Below are positions 1 to 7,945 of a stretch of DNA of 38,652 nucleotides, in pieces. Within the stretch, counting starts at the first letter, position 1, and each line of letters starts with the position of its first letter. The translations under genes and the position numbers were made by a program. The DNA lies in the NCBI GenBank assembly GCA_944383695.1, contig CALWQP010000028.1, positions 1-38,652 on the forward strand. The letters are read 5' to 3'. The notes beneath the pieces were generated by a model. That model had not been told where the DNA came from and searched no databases. It saw only the letters and a program-made list of their open reading frames with translations. The stretch is from an uncultured Mediterraneibacter sp. (GTDB lineage Bacteria > Bacillota > Clostridia > Lachnospirales > Lachnospiraceae).

Positions 1-45
1 TGTTTTCAGTTGCTTTTGAGACAATGTAATTTTACCTTCTTTCAT
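1..45 (-). CDS. possible 5' end of a minus-strand gene leaving the window
   Basis: Read on the minus strand, an ATG at 43-45 opens a reading frame with no stop up to the window edge; the 15 visible residues are MKEGKITLSQKQLKT. The style is reminiscent of the first residues of some insertion-sequence transposases, but this is only an impression. There is no convincing ribosome site just upstream of the ATG, and 15 codons are too few to prove coding. It would be divergent from the phosphate transporter operon. Confidence 0.25.
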   Translation of the reverse strand, partial: MKEGKITLSQKQLKT

Positions 46-109
46 AGTTTTATAGTTTATCAAAAAGTGACATTATCATAAGTGAATAACAAATTAAAAA
101 ATAGATTTA

Positions 110-138
110 TTGACAGTTGTACACCGGAATGTTATATT
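110..138 (+). promoter_or_regulatory. sigma-A type promoter of the phosphate transporter operon
   Basis: A perfect -35 box TTGACA at 110-115 is followed by a 17-bp spacer and a -10 box TATATT at 133-138. This predicts a start near 145 and an untranslated leader of about 150 bases before the transporter start at 297. The surrounding DNA is AT-rich, as expected for a promoter region. Confidence 0.75.
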
Positions 139-198
139 TAGGTTAAATACAAGTAAAACAAGCAGCAGGAGGAAGGCGAACTAATAGTGAATACACGA

Positions 199-219
199 TC
201 TGCGCACAGGAAGCGCAGA
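199..219 (+). other. hairpin in the leader of the phosphate transporter mRNA
   Basis: A perfect 7-bp stem (TCTGCGC at 199-205, GCGCAGA at 213-219) has a 7-base loop. It lies between the promoter and the transporter start. A loose T-rich stretch follows at 225-250, so weak attenuation is possible, but there is no continuous T tract directly after the stem. A GGAGGA motif at 168-173 precedes a possible short frame (GTG 187 to TGA 282) that would contain the hairpin. I cannot tell whether it is translated. Confidence 0.35.
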
Positions 220-296
220 GAACGTTTCTGTTTTCCGAATGCTGTTTTTTTGCGCAAAAATATGTTATCCAGGAACAAATGAAGAAGGAGAGAGAG

Positions 297-1349
297 ATGG
301 ATATTTCATTTACTGGTTTTTATCAGCAGGTATTTTCCAATCCTGTTCTGATGGTCACGGTAGCGCTCACACTGGGAGTTATCTTTGTGAATGGCTGGAC
401 AGATGCGCCGAATGCCATTGCCACCTGTATTGCGACAAGATGTCTCAAGGTCAGGACAGCGATCATGATGAGCGCGGTGTTCAATTTCCTTGGCGTGCTC
501 GTGATGACGCACATTAACAGCGCGGTGGCATCGACCATCAGCAACATGGTGGATTTCGGAGGAGAGACCGATAAAGCTTTGATCGCCCTCTGCGCGGCGC
601 TCTTTTCCATAGTCGTATACAGTGTGGCTGCCTCTGTGTTCGGGATACCGACCAGCGAGAGCCACAGTCTGATCGCAGGACTGTCAGGAGCTGCCATTGC
701 GATACATAACGGCATCGGGGGGATCAATTTTGACGAATGGGCGAAAGTCCTCTACGGCCTTGTTCTGAGCCTGGCGCTCGGATTCTTTATGGGCTGGGGG
801 ATCTGCAAGATCATCAGTGTTATCTGTGCGGGAATGGACAGGCGCAAGACAAACGGCTTTTTCAAAGGCGCACAGATATTCGGAGCGGCTTTCATGAGCT
901 TTATGCACGGCGCGCAGGATGGCCAGAAGTTCATCGGCGTGCTGTTCCTGGGGATTGCCTTCTGCAATGGGCAGAGCAGCGTGCAGGGAATGCTGATCCC
1001 GGTGTGGCTCATGCTTCTGTGTAGTGTAGTCATGGGAGTCGGCACCAGCGTGGGAGGAGAGAAGATCATCAAATCTGTGGGGCTGGATATGGTAAAGCTG
1101 GAGAAATTCCAGGGGTTCTCGGCAGACCTAGCAGGCGCGGCATGTCTGCTGCTCTCCAGTGTGTTCGGCATTCCGGTTTCCACCACACACACCAAGACAA
1201 GCGCCATCATGGGAGTGGGAGCGGTGAAAAGGCTCTCTGCTATTAATTTCGGAGTTGTGAAGGATATGATGCTCACGTGGATTTTCACATTCCCGGGCTG
1301 CGGTCTGATCAGCTTTGTGGTGGCAAAGATTTTTGTGGCTGTATTTTAA
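297..1349 (+). CDS. pit: inorganic phosphate transporter, PiT family
   Basis: A 350-residue membrane protein of the PiT family, which moves inorganic phosphate with a coupling cation across the cytoplasmic membrane. The two family signature repeats are visible: NGWTDAPNAIAT near the N terminus (residues ~32-43) and VSTTHTKTSAIMG near 290. Hydrophobic segments run along the whole length, with a short central hydrophilic stretch (DRRKTNG) typical of the compact bacterial form. I chose ATG 297 because GAAGGAG at 284-290 is at good spacing; an ATG at 279 would add six charged residues and would have no ribosome site. The DUF47 gene follows after 58 bp. This pair is a common arrangement in which the DUF47 (PhoU-like) protein is thought to control or assist the transporter. 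The operon has its own promoter at 110-138. Confidence 0.9.
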   Translation: MDISFTGFYQQVFSNPVLMVTVALTLGVIFVNGWTDAPNAIATCIATRCLKVRTAIMMSAVFNFLGVLVMTHINSAVASTISNMVDFGGETDKALIALCAALFSIVVYSVAASVFGIPTSESHSLIAGLSGAAIAIHNGIGGINFDEWAKVLYGLVLSLALGFFMGWGICKIISVICAGMDRRKTNGFFKGAQIFGAAFMSFMHGAQDGQKFIGVLFLGIAFCNGQSSVQGMLIPVWLMLLCSVVMGVGTSVGGEKIIKSVGLDMVKLEKFQGFSADLAGAACLLLSSVFGIPVSTTHTKTSAIMGVGAVKRLSAINFGVVKDMMLTWIFTFPGCGLISFVVAKIFVAVF

Positions 1350-1407
1350 CGGATTGCAGCGGAATATTCAGGAAATGTCATAAATGTATACCAGAGGAGG
1401 AAGGAAA

Positions 1408-2031
1408 ATGGCAAAGAAACAGGATTCGTTTTATTTTGATAATTTTATCGCCTGCGCGGAGGATTCCTGCAAAGCGGCGGAGATGCTCAAAGAGGCGCTG
1501 GAAAATTTCCAGCCGGACAGTCTGCAGGGCCGCCTGGACCGGTTGCACGAGATCGAGCACAGTGCAGATATAAAAAAGCATGAAGTTCTGGACCGCCTGG
1601 CGAAAGAATTTATTCCGCCCATTGAGCGCGAGGACATCGTTTCCCTGAGCCAGAATATCGATAATATTACTGACAAGGTAGAAGATGTCATGCTGAGGGT
1701 CTATATGAATAATGTTCAGGAGATCGAGCCTGGCGCCCTGCAGATGACGGATGTTGTGATCCGGTGCTGTCAGGCAGTGAGGGAGCTTCTGGAAGAATTC
1801 AAAGATTTCAAGCGTTCGAAAAATCTGAAGAGTCTGATCATCCGTATCAATGACCTGGAGGAGGAGTCGGACAGACTTTTCATACAAAGTGTGAGGAAGC
1901 TTTATGTAGAATCCAAAGATCCTATCCGCATCATTGCATGGCGTGATATCTTTATCTACCTGGAGCGGTGCGCAGATGCGTGCGAGCATGTTGCCGACGT
2001 GGTAGAAAGCGTGGTAATGAAAAATTCATAA
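1408..2031 (+). CDS. DUF47 family (PhoU-like) protein, partner of the phosphate transporter
   Basis: A soluble, all-alpha protein of 207 residues, similar in length and composition to the DUF47/YkaA family, which is structurally related to PhoU. Family-like acidic helical segments are visible: LHEIEHSADIKKHEVLDRL, PIEREDIVSLSQNIDNITD (the ER-D-I-SL-x-IDxITD core) and a C-terminal IFIYLERCADACEHVADVV. In PhoU-like proteins such acidic motifs bind metal. I place the start at ATG 1408 because GAGGAGG at 1394-1400 precedes it by 7 bases; the ATG at 1384 has none. It is transcribed with the PiT transporter directly upstream and is probably its regulatory or accessory subunit; that role is inferred from the genomic pairing. 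A hairpin at 2056-2083 follows the stop. Confidence 0.88.
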   Translation: MAKKQDSFYFDNFIACAEDSCKAAEMLKEALENFQPDSLQGRLDRLHEIEHSADIKKHEVLDRLAKEFIPPIEREDIVSLSQNIDNITDKVEDVMLRVYMNNVQEIEPGALQMTDVVIRCCQAVRELLEEFKDFKRSKNLKSLIIRINDLEEESDRLFIQSVRKLYVESKDPIRIIAWRDIFIYLERCADACEHVADVVESVVMKNS

Positions 2032-2055
2032 ATGGCTCCCGCAGTGGAGAAGAGG

Positions 2056-2083
2056 CAGGTCCGTGCGCCATGGCAGGGACCTG
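2056..2083 (+). terminator. hairpin after the pit-DUF47 operon
   Basis: A perfect 7-bp stem (CAGGTCC 2056-2062 / GGACCTG 2077-2083) lies 25 bases after the DUF47 stop. The downstream sequence is only moderately T-rich (TCATCATTTT), so this is a weak intrinsic terminator candidate. Confidence 0.5.
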
Positions 2084-2143
2084 TCATCATTTTCACCAGG
2101 TTTTATCTTGCATTTTAGCAGAGCGTATACTAAAATAAAAATG

Positions 2144-2171
2144 CCCTGTAATATGCAGGGAGTCCTTTTTT
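2144..2171 (+). terminator. second hairpin with T tract upstream of the GGDEF/EAL gene
   Basis: The stem CCCTG (2144-2148) / CAGGG (2156-2160) is preceded by an A-rich run and followed, after five bases, by six Ts (2166-2171). It could be the main terminator of the phosphate operon or an attenuator ahead of the next gene, whose start lies 65 bases further on. I found no clean -35/-10 pair for the next gene in this interval. Confidence 0.45.
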
Positions 2172-2235
2172 GTGTATAATTTTAACTGGAAAATATATTT
2201 GATCGTCAGATCATTTGCGGCAGGGGAGAAGAAGC

Positions 2236-3855
2236 ATGGGCGATAGTTACAGACCACGTTCACTCGTGGAGATCATGAATGATGTGCTGGGTGCTGTGCG
2301 TGATTATTACGACGCGGAGTACGCTTATTATATAGAAAAAGAACAGGGGGATATCGAGACTATCTATGAGTGGTGCGCTGAGCATGTGGAGTGGCAGAGG
2401 GACAGACTGAAGCTGCTTCCCGAAGAGCAGCAGCCTCGCTGGATGAAGGAGGAAATCACGGATACCACGGCTGACAGTTACAGTGTGTTCCGCCAGATCA
2501 GCGATGAGACAACAGCGATACTGGCTGTTGTGGGCGTGCACCGGGGAGGCTGCACCCTTGATCTGATGCGGGCGCTGCTTCCGTACATTCCACAGGCCAT
2601 CGCTCTCCATAAGATGCAGAAGCAGCAGGAATACCTGAGCTATCACGACGACCTTACCGGTCTTCTGAACCGCAACAGCCTTGTGGATTATCTGGGGCGG
2701 GTAAACGAGCATGAGCTGAAGTCTCTGGGAGCGTTATCCATTGATATCAACGGACTGAAAAATTTCAACAAGGAATTTGGGCGGGAGTACGGCGATGAAG
2801 TCGTGACCCGCGTAGGAGAAGTGCTTGAGGAATATTTCCGCAGTGGCGAGGTTTACCGGCTGACAGGAGATGAATACCTTGTTTTGGTGGAAAATACTAC
2901 CTACGAGGATTTTACGAAACAGATCTATGCCGCGCATACTAAGCTGGACAACATCAGCCTTGGCCTTGTGTCCATGGGATATGCATGGGAAAAAGTCGAC
3001 ATTGATGTGGACAAGCTGGTAAACAATGCAGAGGTCATGATGCGCGAGGAGAAGAAAAAATATTATAAAAATCTCAAAAAAGGCCATCATGAGCCGATCA
3101 TTAAACAGGACCTGCTGGAAGATATCAAACATGGGAATTTTATTGTCTGCCTGGTACCAAAAGTCGACGTGCAGACAGAGAAGATCGCAGGGGCAGAAGC
3201 AGTGGTCCGTTATCACCACAAAGACCTGGGTATGGTCGATCCGGGGAAATATATTAACCTTCTCGAGGAGACCAAGCTGTCCCATTATCTTGACCTGTAT
3301 GTGTTTGAAGAAGTATGCCGGGCGCTGCACCGGTGGGAGATCGAGGATATCCCGATGATTCCGGTGGCGGTCAATTTCGCAGGGGCGACACTGAAACAGG
3401 AAAGCGTTGCAGAAAGGATGATGAAGATCATCAAGAAATACCATGTGCGCTGCGAGTATCTTGAAGTAGAAGTGTCTGAATCCGGAAACGACATGAACCA
3501 GGAGATGCTGGCTGAGACGAGCAGCAAGATCCGGAAAGCCAATGTAAGGGTCATCCTGGATCATTTCGGTGCGAAGGACTCCAGTTTCTCTATTTTGTCG
3601 CTCATGGAATTTGACGCGTTAAAGCTGGATAAGAGCCTCATCACGAATATTGTCGGAAACAGCCGCAGCCGTATTGTCGCACAGGCGGTGATCGATATAT
3701 GCCGTCAGCTCGGGGCTTCTGTCGAAGCGGCGGGAGTGGAGACACAGGATCAGTTAAATGTTCTTGGGGAACTGGGCTGCGACCATGTGCAGGGAGCGCT
3801 CTTTAATAAGCCCATCACAATAGAGACCTTTGAAGTCCGCTATCTGAGAGGATAG
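2236..3855 (+). CDS. GGDEF-EAL domain protein with degenerate catalytic motifs
   Basis: A 539-residue protein with three parts: an N-terminal sensor-like (GAF-type) region at ~1-130, a GGDEF domain at ~136-285 beginning YHDDLTGLLNRN, and an EAL domain at ~295-539. Such proteins make, break or sense cyclic di-GMP. Key motifs deviate. The GGDEF loop reads TGDEY (residues 210-214). The EAL motif reads EAV (321-323). The usual DDFG reads DHFG (442-445), and the NxS motif reads NFAG. AGVET and a C-terminal QGALFNKPI are kept. I therefore infer a weak enzyme or a nucleotide-sensing protein rather than a robust cyclase or phosphodiesterase. There are no membrane segments. The start is ATG 2236, with GGGGAGAAG just upstream; a TTG at 2215 is a less likely alternative. 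The phosphopantetheinyl transferase starts two bases after the stop, so the two are probably co-transcribed. Confidence 0.85.
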   Translation: MGDSYRPRSLVEIMNDVLGAVRDYYDAEYAYYIEKEQGDIETIYEWCAEHVEWQRDRLKLLPEEQQPRWMKEEITDTTADSYSVFRQISDETTAILAVVGVHRGGCTLDLMRALLPYIPQAIALHKMQKQQEYLSYHDDLTGLLNRNSLVDYLGRVNEHELKSLGALSIDINGLKNFNKEFGREYGDEVVTRVGEVLEEYFRSGEVYRLTGDEYLVLVENTTYEDFTKQIYAAHTKLDNISLGLVSMGYAWEKVDIDVDKLVNNAEVMMREEKKKYYKNLKKGHHEPIIKQDLLEDIKHGNFIVCLVPKVDVQTEKIAGAEAVVRYHHKDLGMVDPGKYINLLEETKLSHYLDLYVFEEVCRALHRWEIEDIPMIPVAVNFAGATLKQESVAERMMKIIKKYHVRCEYLEVEVSESGNDMNQEMLAETSSKIRKANVRVILDHFGAKDSSFSILSLMEFDALKLDKSLITNIVGNSRSRIVAQAVIDICRQLGASVEAAGVETQDQLNVLGELGCDHVQGALFNKPITIETFEVRYLRG

Positions 3856-3857
3856 GG

Positions 3858-4484
3858 ATGGTAAGGGCGTGGATCGCGGATGTAACGCCGCTGTATGAAA
3901 ACAGATGTTATGAAAAATATTATGACTGTCTTCCTGATTTTCGGAAGAAAAAAGCGGATGCGCTGCGTTCTCAGAAGATGAAAGCGCAGAGTGTCGGAGT
4001 GTGGAGCCTGTGGCAGAAGATCCGCAAAGAACATGGGCTGGCAGAGGACGCATCGTTTAACCTTTCTCATTCCGGTACATTTGTTATGTGCGCCGCGGAG
4101 CTTAACGGCAGACAGGAAAGGGTAGGATGTGATCTGGAGAAGATCGGGCAGCTGAAGGAAAATATTGCCGGGCGGTTTTTCTGCAGAGAAGAATACGAGT
4201 CAATATTGAAGGAAAAGACAGAAGGCGCGAGAACAGAGCTTTTTTACCGATACTGGGTACTCAAGGAGAGCTTTATGAAAGCGACGGGAAAAGGTATGGC
4301 GCTTCCGGTAGATGCCTTTTGTATCCGCATGGGCAAACCGCCTGTGCTGGTCAGACAGCCCAGGGAATTTCCGGGGGACTATCATTATATGGAGTATGAA
4401 ATAAAAGGACTGCCCTATAGGATGGCAGTGTGCTCCACTGATCAAGAAATCGATGCAGAGCTGCATACGGAGTTAAAATTATGA
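3858..4484 (+). CDS. 4'-phosphopantetheinyl transferase, Sfp/EntD type
   Basis: A 208-residue protein of the Sfp-like superfamily, which transfers the phosphopantetheine arm of coenzyme A to a serine of carrier proteins. The magnesium-binding signature GCDLEKIG is present (D92, E94), followed by FFCREEYESIL and the second signature YWVLKESFMKATGKG (E137, K141). An N-terminal substrate-binding element FNLSHSG is also visible. The length suits the two-domain Sfp class rather than the small AcpS class. No carrier-protein, NRPS or PKS gene is in the window, so its target lies elsewhere. It starts two bases after the GGDEF/EAL stop and its end overlaps the next start by four bases (ATGA), indicating one transcript. 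Confidence 0.88.
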   Translation: MVRAWIADVTPLYENRCYEKYYDCLPDFRKKKADALRSQKMKAQSVGVWSLWQKIRKEHGLAEDASFNLSHSGTFVMCAAELNGRQERVGCDLEKIGQLKENIAGRFFCREEYESILKEKTEGARTELFYRYWVLKESFMKATGKGMALPVDAFCIRMGKPPVLVRQPREFPGDYHYMEYEIKGLPYRMAVCSTDQEIDAELHTELKL

Positions 4485-5278
4485 GGAAAGTAAAGATCAG
4501 CCAGAGACTGAAAAAAATGTTTCTTATAGGAGTATGTGCGGGCGCTGCGGCGGGAGTCCTGTTTACAATGCTCGTTGCCAACAGCATTATATCCAGAAAA
4601 GAAGCAGGATTTGAAGCGGAAAAGTCAAAATTGAAAACAACAAACGATCAGCTTCAGCTTCAGGTGAACAAGTACAATGCAGCCCACAATAACACGGAGC
4701 TGCTGTCCGGGAATGAAGACGGATGGGCGCTCGTACTTGTGAACGAGGAGCATCCGCTGGATACGTCCTATGCTCCGGCGGAAATGTATGAGGTGGAGAG
4801 TGAACGTTCCGTGGATGCCAGGATCCGGGAGCCTCTTGACCGGATGCTGGCAGACGCAGAGGCTGCAGGACTCAGCATGTATGTGGCGTCTGCGTACCGT
4901 TCTTATGACCAGCAGAGGACTGTGTTCAATGCCACGATGCAGGACTGGATCAGTCAGGGGTATACTCCGCTGGATGCTTATGATGAGACAAAGAAATCTG
5001 TGGCGGTTCCGGGGACGAGCGAACACGCGACCGGACTGGCGGTGGATATCATTGCGTTAGAATATGAAGCACTGGATGACCGGCAGGGGGAGACTGCGGA
5101 ACAGCAGTGGCTGATGGAGCACTGCTGGGAGTACGGCTTTATCTTGCGTTATCCCCAGGAGAAGGCAGATGTGACAGGGATTATTTTTGAGCCGTGGCAC
5201 TATCGTTATGTGGGGGTGGATGCCGCAAAGGAGATCCATGAACAGAATATTACTCTGGAGGAATATCTGGGACAGTAA
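4481..5278 (+). CDS. D-alanyl-D-alanine carboxypeptidase, VanY/M15B type
   Basis: A 265-residue membrane-anchored zinc peptidase. A basic N terminus is followed by one hydrophobic segment (residues ~11-32) that anchors the protein and exports the catalytic part. After a coiled-coil-like stretch, the M15B domain shows the elements SAYRSYDQQ, the zinc motif SEHATGLAVD (H182, D189) and EPWHYRYVG (E237, H240). These are the expected zinc ligands and catalytic glutamate. The enzyme trims the terminal D-Ala from peptidoglycan stem peptides; with no other van genes nearby, a general cell-wall role is more likely than glycopeptide resistance. The gene overlaps the phosphopantetheinyl transferase by four bases. 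Confidence 0.9.
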   Translation: MRKVKISQRLKKMFLIGVCAGAAAGVLFTMLVANSIISRKEAGFEAEKSKLKTTNDQLQLQVNKYNAAHNNTELLSGNEDGWALVLVNEEHPLDTSYAPAEMYEVESERSVDARIREPLDRMLADAEAAGLSMYVASAYRSYDQQRTVFNATMQDWISQGYTPLDAYDETKKSVAVPGTSEHATGLAVDIIALEYEALDDRQGETAEQQWLMEHCWEYGFILRYPQEKADVTGIIFEPWHYRYVGVDAAKEIHEQNITLEEYLGQ

Positions 5279-5314
5279 CCGATGTGAGTATAAATATACA
5301 TAAGGAGGAAAGAT

Positions 5315-6346
5315 ATGGAAGACTTAACATTTGGGGAACAGGTCAAGATCATCCTTGGCAGAAAAGGCATGACCATCAAGCAGCTCGCGGAGATGATTGA
5401 AGAAAAGACCGGGAAGAAAATGTCGAGACAGAATCTGACGCAGAGGCTTGGCAGGGATAATTTCCAGGAACAGGACATGCGAATGATTGCAGATATTCTG
5501 GAGTGTCCGTTCCGCCTGAGCATCATGTCTGTGGAGGTACAGCCGCAGAGAAGCACAGCGGCGCTGGAGAGAGCCGCCGCGGCAAGGACAGAAGCTGTGG
5601 GGCAGAAGTCGGAGCTGGCTGCAGAGTCATCCGCACAGGCGGAGGAGCCAGAGCAGGCCGCGGAATCAGTGTGGGCTGTGGAGTCAGTACAGACTGCGGA
5701 GCCAGAGCAGGCTGTGGAGTCAGTATGGGCTGTGGAGCCAGGACAGAACGAAGAGACAGCCCCGGGGGAACGCGATATGACGATCGGTGAGCTCTATGAT
5801 ATGCACAGGGAACTGGCGGAACTGGAAGAAAACGTGAAGGCCGGAGAGCCAATAGAGGAAGTGCGAAAAGAGCTGGAAAAGCCGAAAAAAGAAGGCATCC
5901 TTCGGGGAGGACTTTTCCTGCGCAGGAAACAGAAGGATGCGGTCGGGGAGTCGGCCCGGGAAGCGGAAAAGGCAGCTCCATCGGGCAGCGTGGAGGCAGA
6001 GCATCCGGAAGTGAGAGAAGACGCGGACGGCGTGCAGAATATGACCCATTCGGAAACAGCGCCCCAGACAGAGCCGGCAGGGAAAGCGGAAGATGATTTT
6101 GAACCGGTCATTCCGTATGACGACGCAGAGGAAGATATGTCGGCAGGAGAGCTGAACCCATATACAGGCAGGGAATATCAATCTAACAGTGTGCGCATGC
6201 ATCCGACGAGGATTGGATATGTACAGGTATATGACCGCGCCATCCACAAATGGACAGATATGACGGAATGGGCGTTCCTTGGGCTCCAAGAGCGTAAAAA
6301 AGCGCTTTTGGGAAAAGCTTATGAACCGCCGATCTATCTGGACTGA
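5315..6346 (+). CDS. XRE-like helix-turn-helix protein with acidic repeat linker, function unknown
   Basis: A 343-residue protein I cannot assign to a described family. Residues ~1-75 look like a Cro/CI-type helix-turn-helix (GMTIKQLAEMIEEKTGKKMS, then LTQRL and MRMIADILEC). The middle (~80-290) is Glu/Ala-rich, low in complexity and probably disordered, and contains two near-identical 13-residue copies of EPEQAxESVWAVE encoded by a 54-bp repeat. The last ~60 residues return to ordered-looking sequence with many aromatics (NPYTGREYQ, YVQVYDRAIHKWTDM, PPIYLD), which look like a conserved C-terminal module. No signal peptide or membrane segment is seen. AAGGAGG at 5302-5308 supports ATG 5315. 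It follows the carboxypeptidase by 36 bp and may share its transcript. A DNA-binding or scaffolding role is inferred from the N terminus only. Confidence 0.8.
   Translation: MEDLTFGEQVKIILGRKGMTIKQLAEMIEEKTGKKMSRQNLTQRLGRDNFQEQDMRMIADILECPFRLSIMSVEVQPQRSTAALERAAAARTEAVGQKSELAAESSAQAEEPEQAAESVWAVESVQTAEPEQAVESVWAVEPGQNEETAPGERDMTIGELYDMHRELAELEENVKAGEPIEEVRKELEKPKKEGILRGGLFLRRKQKDAVGESAREAEKAAPSGSVEAEHPEVREDADGVQNMTHSETAPQTEPAGKAEDDFEPVIPYDDAEEDMSAGELNPYTGREYQSNSVRMHPTRIGYVQVYDRAIHKWTDMTEWAFLGLQERKKALLGKAYEPPIYLD
5645..5737 (+). repeat. 54-bp period in-frame tandem repeat
   Basis: Two 39-bp copies (5645-5683 and 5699-5737) differ at only a few third-codon positions and are offset by 54 bp. 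They encode the duplicated EPEQAxESVWAVE motif in the acidic linker of the helix-turn-helix protein. Most differences are synonymous, which suggests that the peptide is retained. Confidence 0.75.
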
Positions 6347-6387
6347 CGGAAAACAGTCTGGAGACAGATAGATGAAATAAATATGGA

Positions 6388-6433
6388 GATACGCCATCCA
6401 CCCCGCAGCATAGTCTGCGGGGTGATACGTATC
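6388..6433 (+). other. strong hairpin in the dgt leader, no T tract
   Basis: A perfect 10-bp stem (CACCCCGCAG 6399-6408 / CTGCGGGGTG 6415-6424) is extended by an outer GATACG/CGTATC pair. It lies between the stop of the helix-turn-helix gene and dgt. No run of Ts follows; instead there is GGAGGAG at 6434-6441. It is therefore more likely an mRNA structure, processing site or protein-binding dyad than an intrinsic terminator. Confidence 0.5.
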
Positions 6434-6479
6434 AGGAGGAGAAGATTCGGAGAAGAGAGGGCTGAAAGGAGAAGGAAGA

Positions 6480-7886
6480 ATGGAATGGAGGACATTGTTG
6501 TCTGACAGAAGGGCGCGGGAAAGTTCAAACAGGCAGCGGTCGGCGGACTTGCGGAGCGAGTTCGAGAAAGATTACCACAGGATCATAGGCAGCGCGTCGT
6601 TTCGGAGACTTCAGGATAAGACCCAGGTGTTTCCCCTCGATAAAAGTGACTTTATCCGTACCAGGCTGACGCACTCACTGGAAGTCTCTTCCCTGGGAAA
6701 ATCGCTGGGACAGAATATCGGGGAAAATATCCTGAAATACCGGAGAAACTCTGGCTTCACCCCGCAGATGAAGGAGGATATCTCCCATATCCTTGAATGC
6801 GCGGGACTGATCCATGATATCGGCAATCCGCCTTTCGGACATTTCGGTGAGACCGCCATCCGGGAATGGTTTGCGAAAAATCTGCCGAGCCTTGCCTTCC
6901 GTGGAAGGCCGGTGGAGGAAATGCTGAGTGAACAGATGAAGCAGGACCTTCTCCACTTCGAGGGAAATGCCCAGGCTCTCCGCCTGGTCACGAAGCTCCA
7001 CTATCTTGTGGATGAACATGGGATGAACCTGACTTATGCCCTGCTCAATACGATCATCAAATACCCTGTGTCTTCCACGGAAATCAATGAAGAGAGCGGG
7101 AATATCAAAGATAAAAAGCTGGGGTATTACTTTGCGGATGAGGAGATTTTCCGCAGTGTGACCGAGGCGACCGGCGCGGGAAACAGGAGGCATCCTCTTA
7201 CCTTTATCCTGGAGGCTGCAGATGATCTGGCGTATAAGACGGCAGATATCGAGGATGCGTTTGTGAAAGGCTTTATCACATACTATATCCTGGAGCGGGA
7301 ACTGGAACCATTGCAGAGGGAAAATCCGCAGTCTCCTTTTAAGCCTCTGGACAAACTTCATCAGCTCTATGAACGAGGGACCGGGAAAGGCGTGAGCCAT
7401 CCGGAGTCCTATGCAGTGAAGAACTGGATCGTAAGCGCGCAGGGATTTCTCATCAGCTGCGCGACCTTCGGGTTTACCTCGAATTATGACAGGATCATGG
7501 CAGGAACGTTCTGTCACGACCTGTTCTATGGAACGTTCGGAGAGAAGCTCATGGAGCTGCTCGGCGACATGGCGTACAGATATGTGTTCTCATCCATGGC
7601 GATCTATAAGATGGAGGTGTCGGAGTCCCCGATCCTGAACGACCTCATGGATAAGCTGGTACATGCGGTCCTGTACTTTGATACGGAAGAGCCTCAGGAT
7701 ACGATCGATAAACGTGTTGTGTCATTTATTTCTGATAATTACAAAAATGCATATAAGCTGCAGTCTGCGGGAAGGACAGAGGAGGAGAAGCTCTATCTGC
7801 GTCTCCTCCTTGTGACAGATTATGTGTGCGGTATGACGGACAGTTATGCAAAACGGCTGTACCAGGAAATGAATGGGATGATCTGA
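6480..7886 (+). CDS. dgt: deoxyguanosinetriphosphate triphosphohydrolase (dGTPase), HD family
   Basis: A 468-residue HD-domain enzyme that hydrolyses dNTPs, classically dGTP, to the deoxynucleoside and triphosphate and so helps balance nucleotide pools. The N terminus carries the family opening DRRARESS and then FRRLQDKTQVFP, with TRLTHSLEVSSLG (H65) and the metal-binding HD pair in AGLIHDIGNPPFGHFGE (H112, D113). A later ADDLAYKTADIEDAF supplies a conserved aspartate. The length matches the Dgt group of Clostridia. GGAGAAGGAAGA directly upstream supports ATG 6480. It stands between a leader hairpin at 6388-6433 and a convergent minus-strand gene that ends 60 bp after its stop. Confidence 0.93.
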   Translation: MEWRTLLSDRRARESSNRQRSADLRSEFEKDYHRIIGSASFRRLQDKTQVFPLDKSDFIRTRLTHSLEVSSLGKSLGQNIGENILKYRRNSGFTPQMKEDISHILECAGLIHDIGNPPFGHFGETAIREWFAKNLPSLAFRGRPVEEMLSEQMKQDLLHFEGNAQALRLVTKLHYLVDEHGMNLTYALLNTIIKYPVSSTEINEESGNIKDKKLGYYFADEEIFRSVTEATGAGNRRHPLTFILEAADDLAYKTADIEDAFVKGFITYYILERELEPLQRENPQSPFKPLDKLHQLYERGTGKGVSHPESYAVKNWIVSAQGFLISCATFGFTSNYDRIMAGTFCHDLFYGTFGEKLMELLGDMAYRYVFSSMAIYKMEVSESPILNDLMDKLVHAVLYFDTEEPQDTIDKRVVSFISDNYKNAYKLQSAGRTEEEKLYLRLLLVTDYVCGMTDSYAKRLYQEMNGMI

Positions 7887-7945
7887 GGCGTTGCTCTGTT
7901 TTCCGGGAAGACAGGCACATTGCTGCTGAGGTTTCCTGCCGGATT

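Noticed and set aside
239-517. A 92-codon frame overlapping the start of the phosphate transporter
   Set aside because: It is out of frame with a clearly conserved transporter, has a TTG-like start without a ribosome site and no domain.
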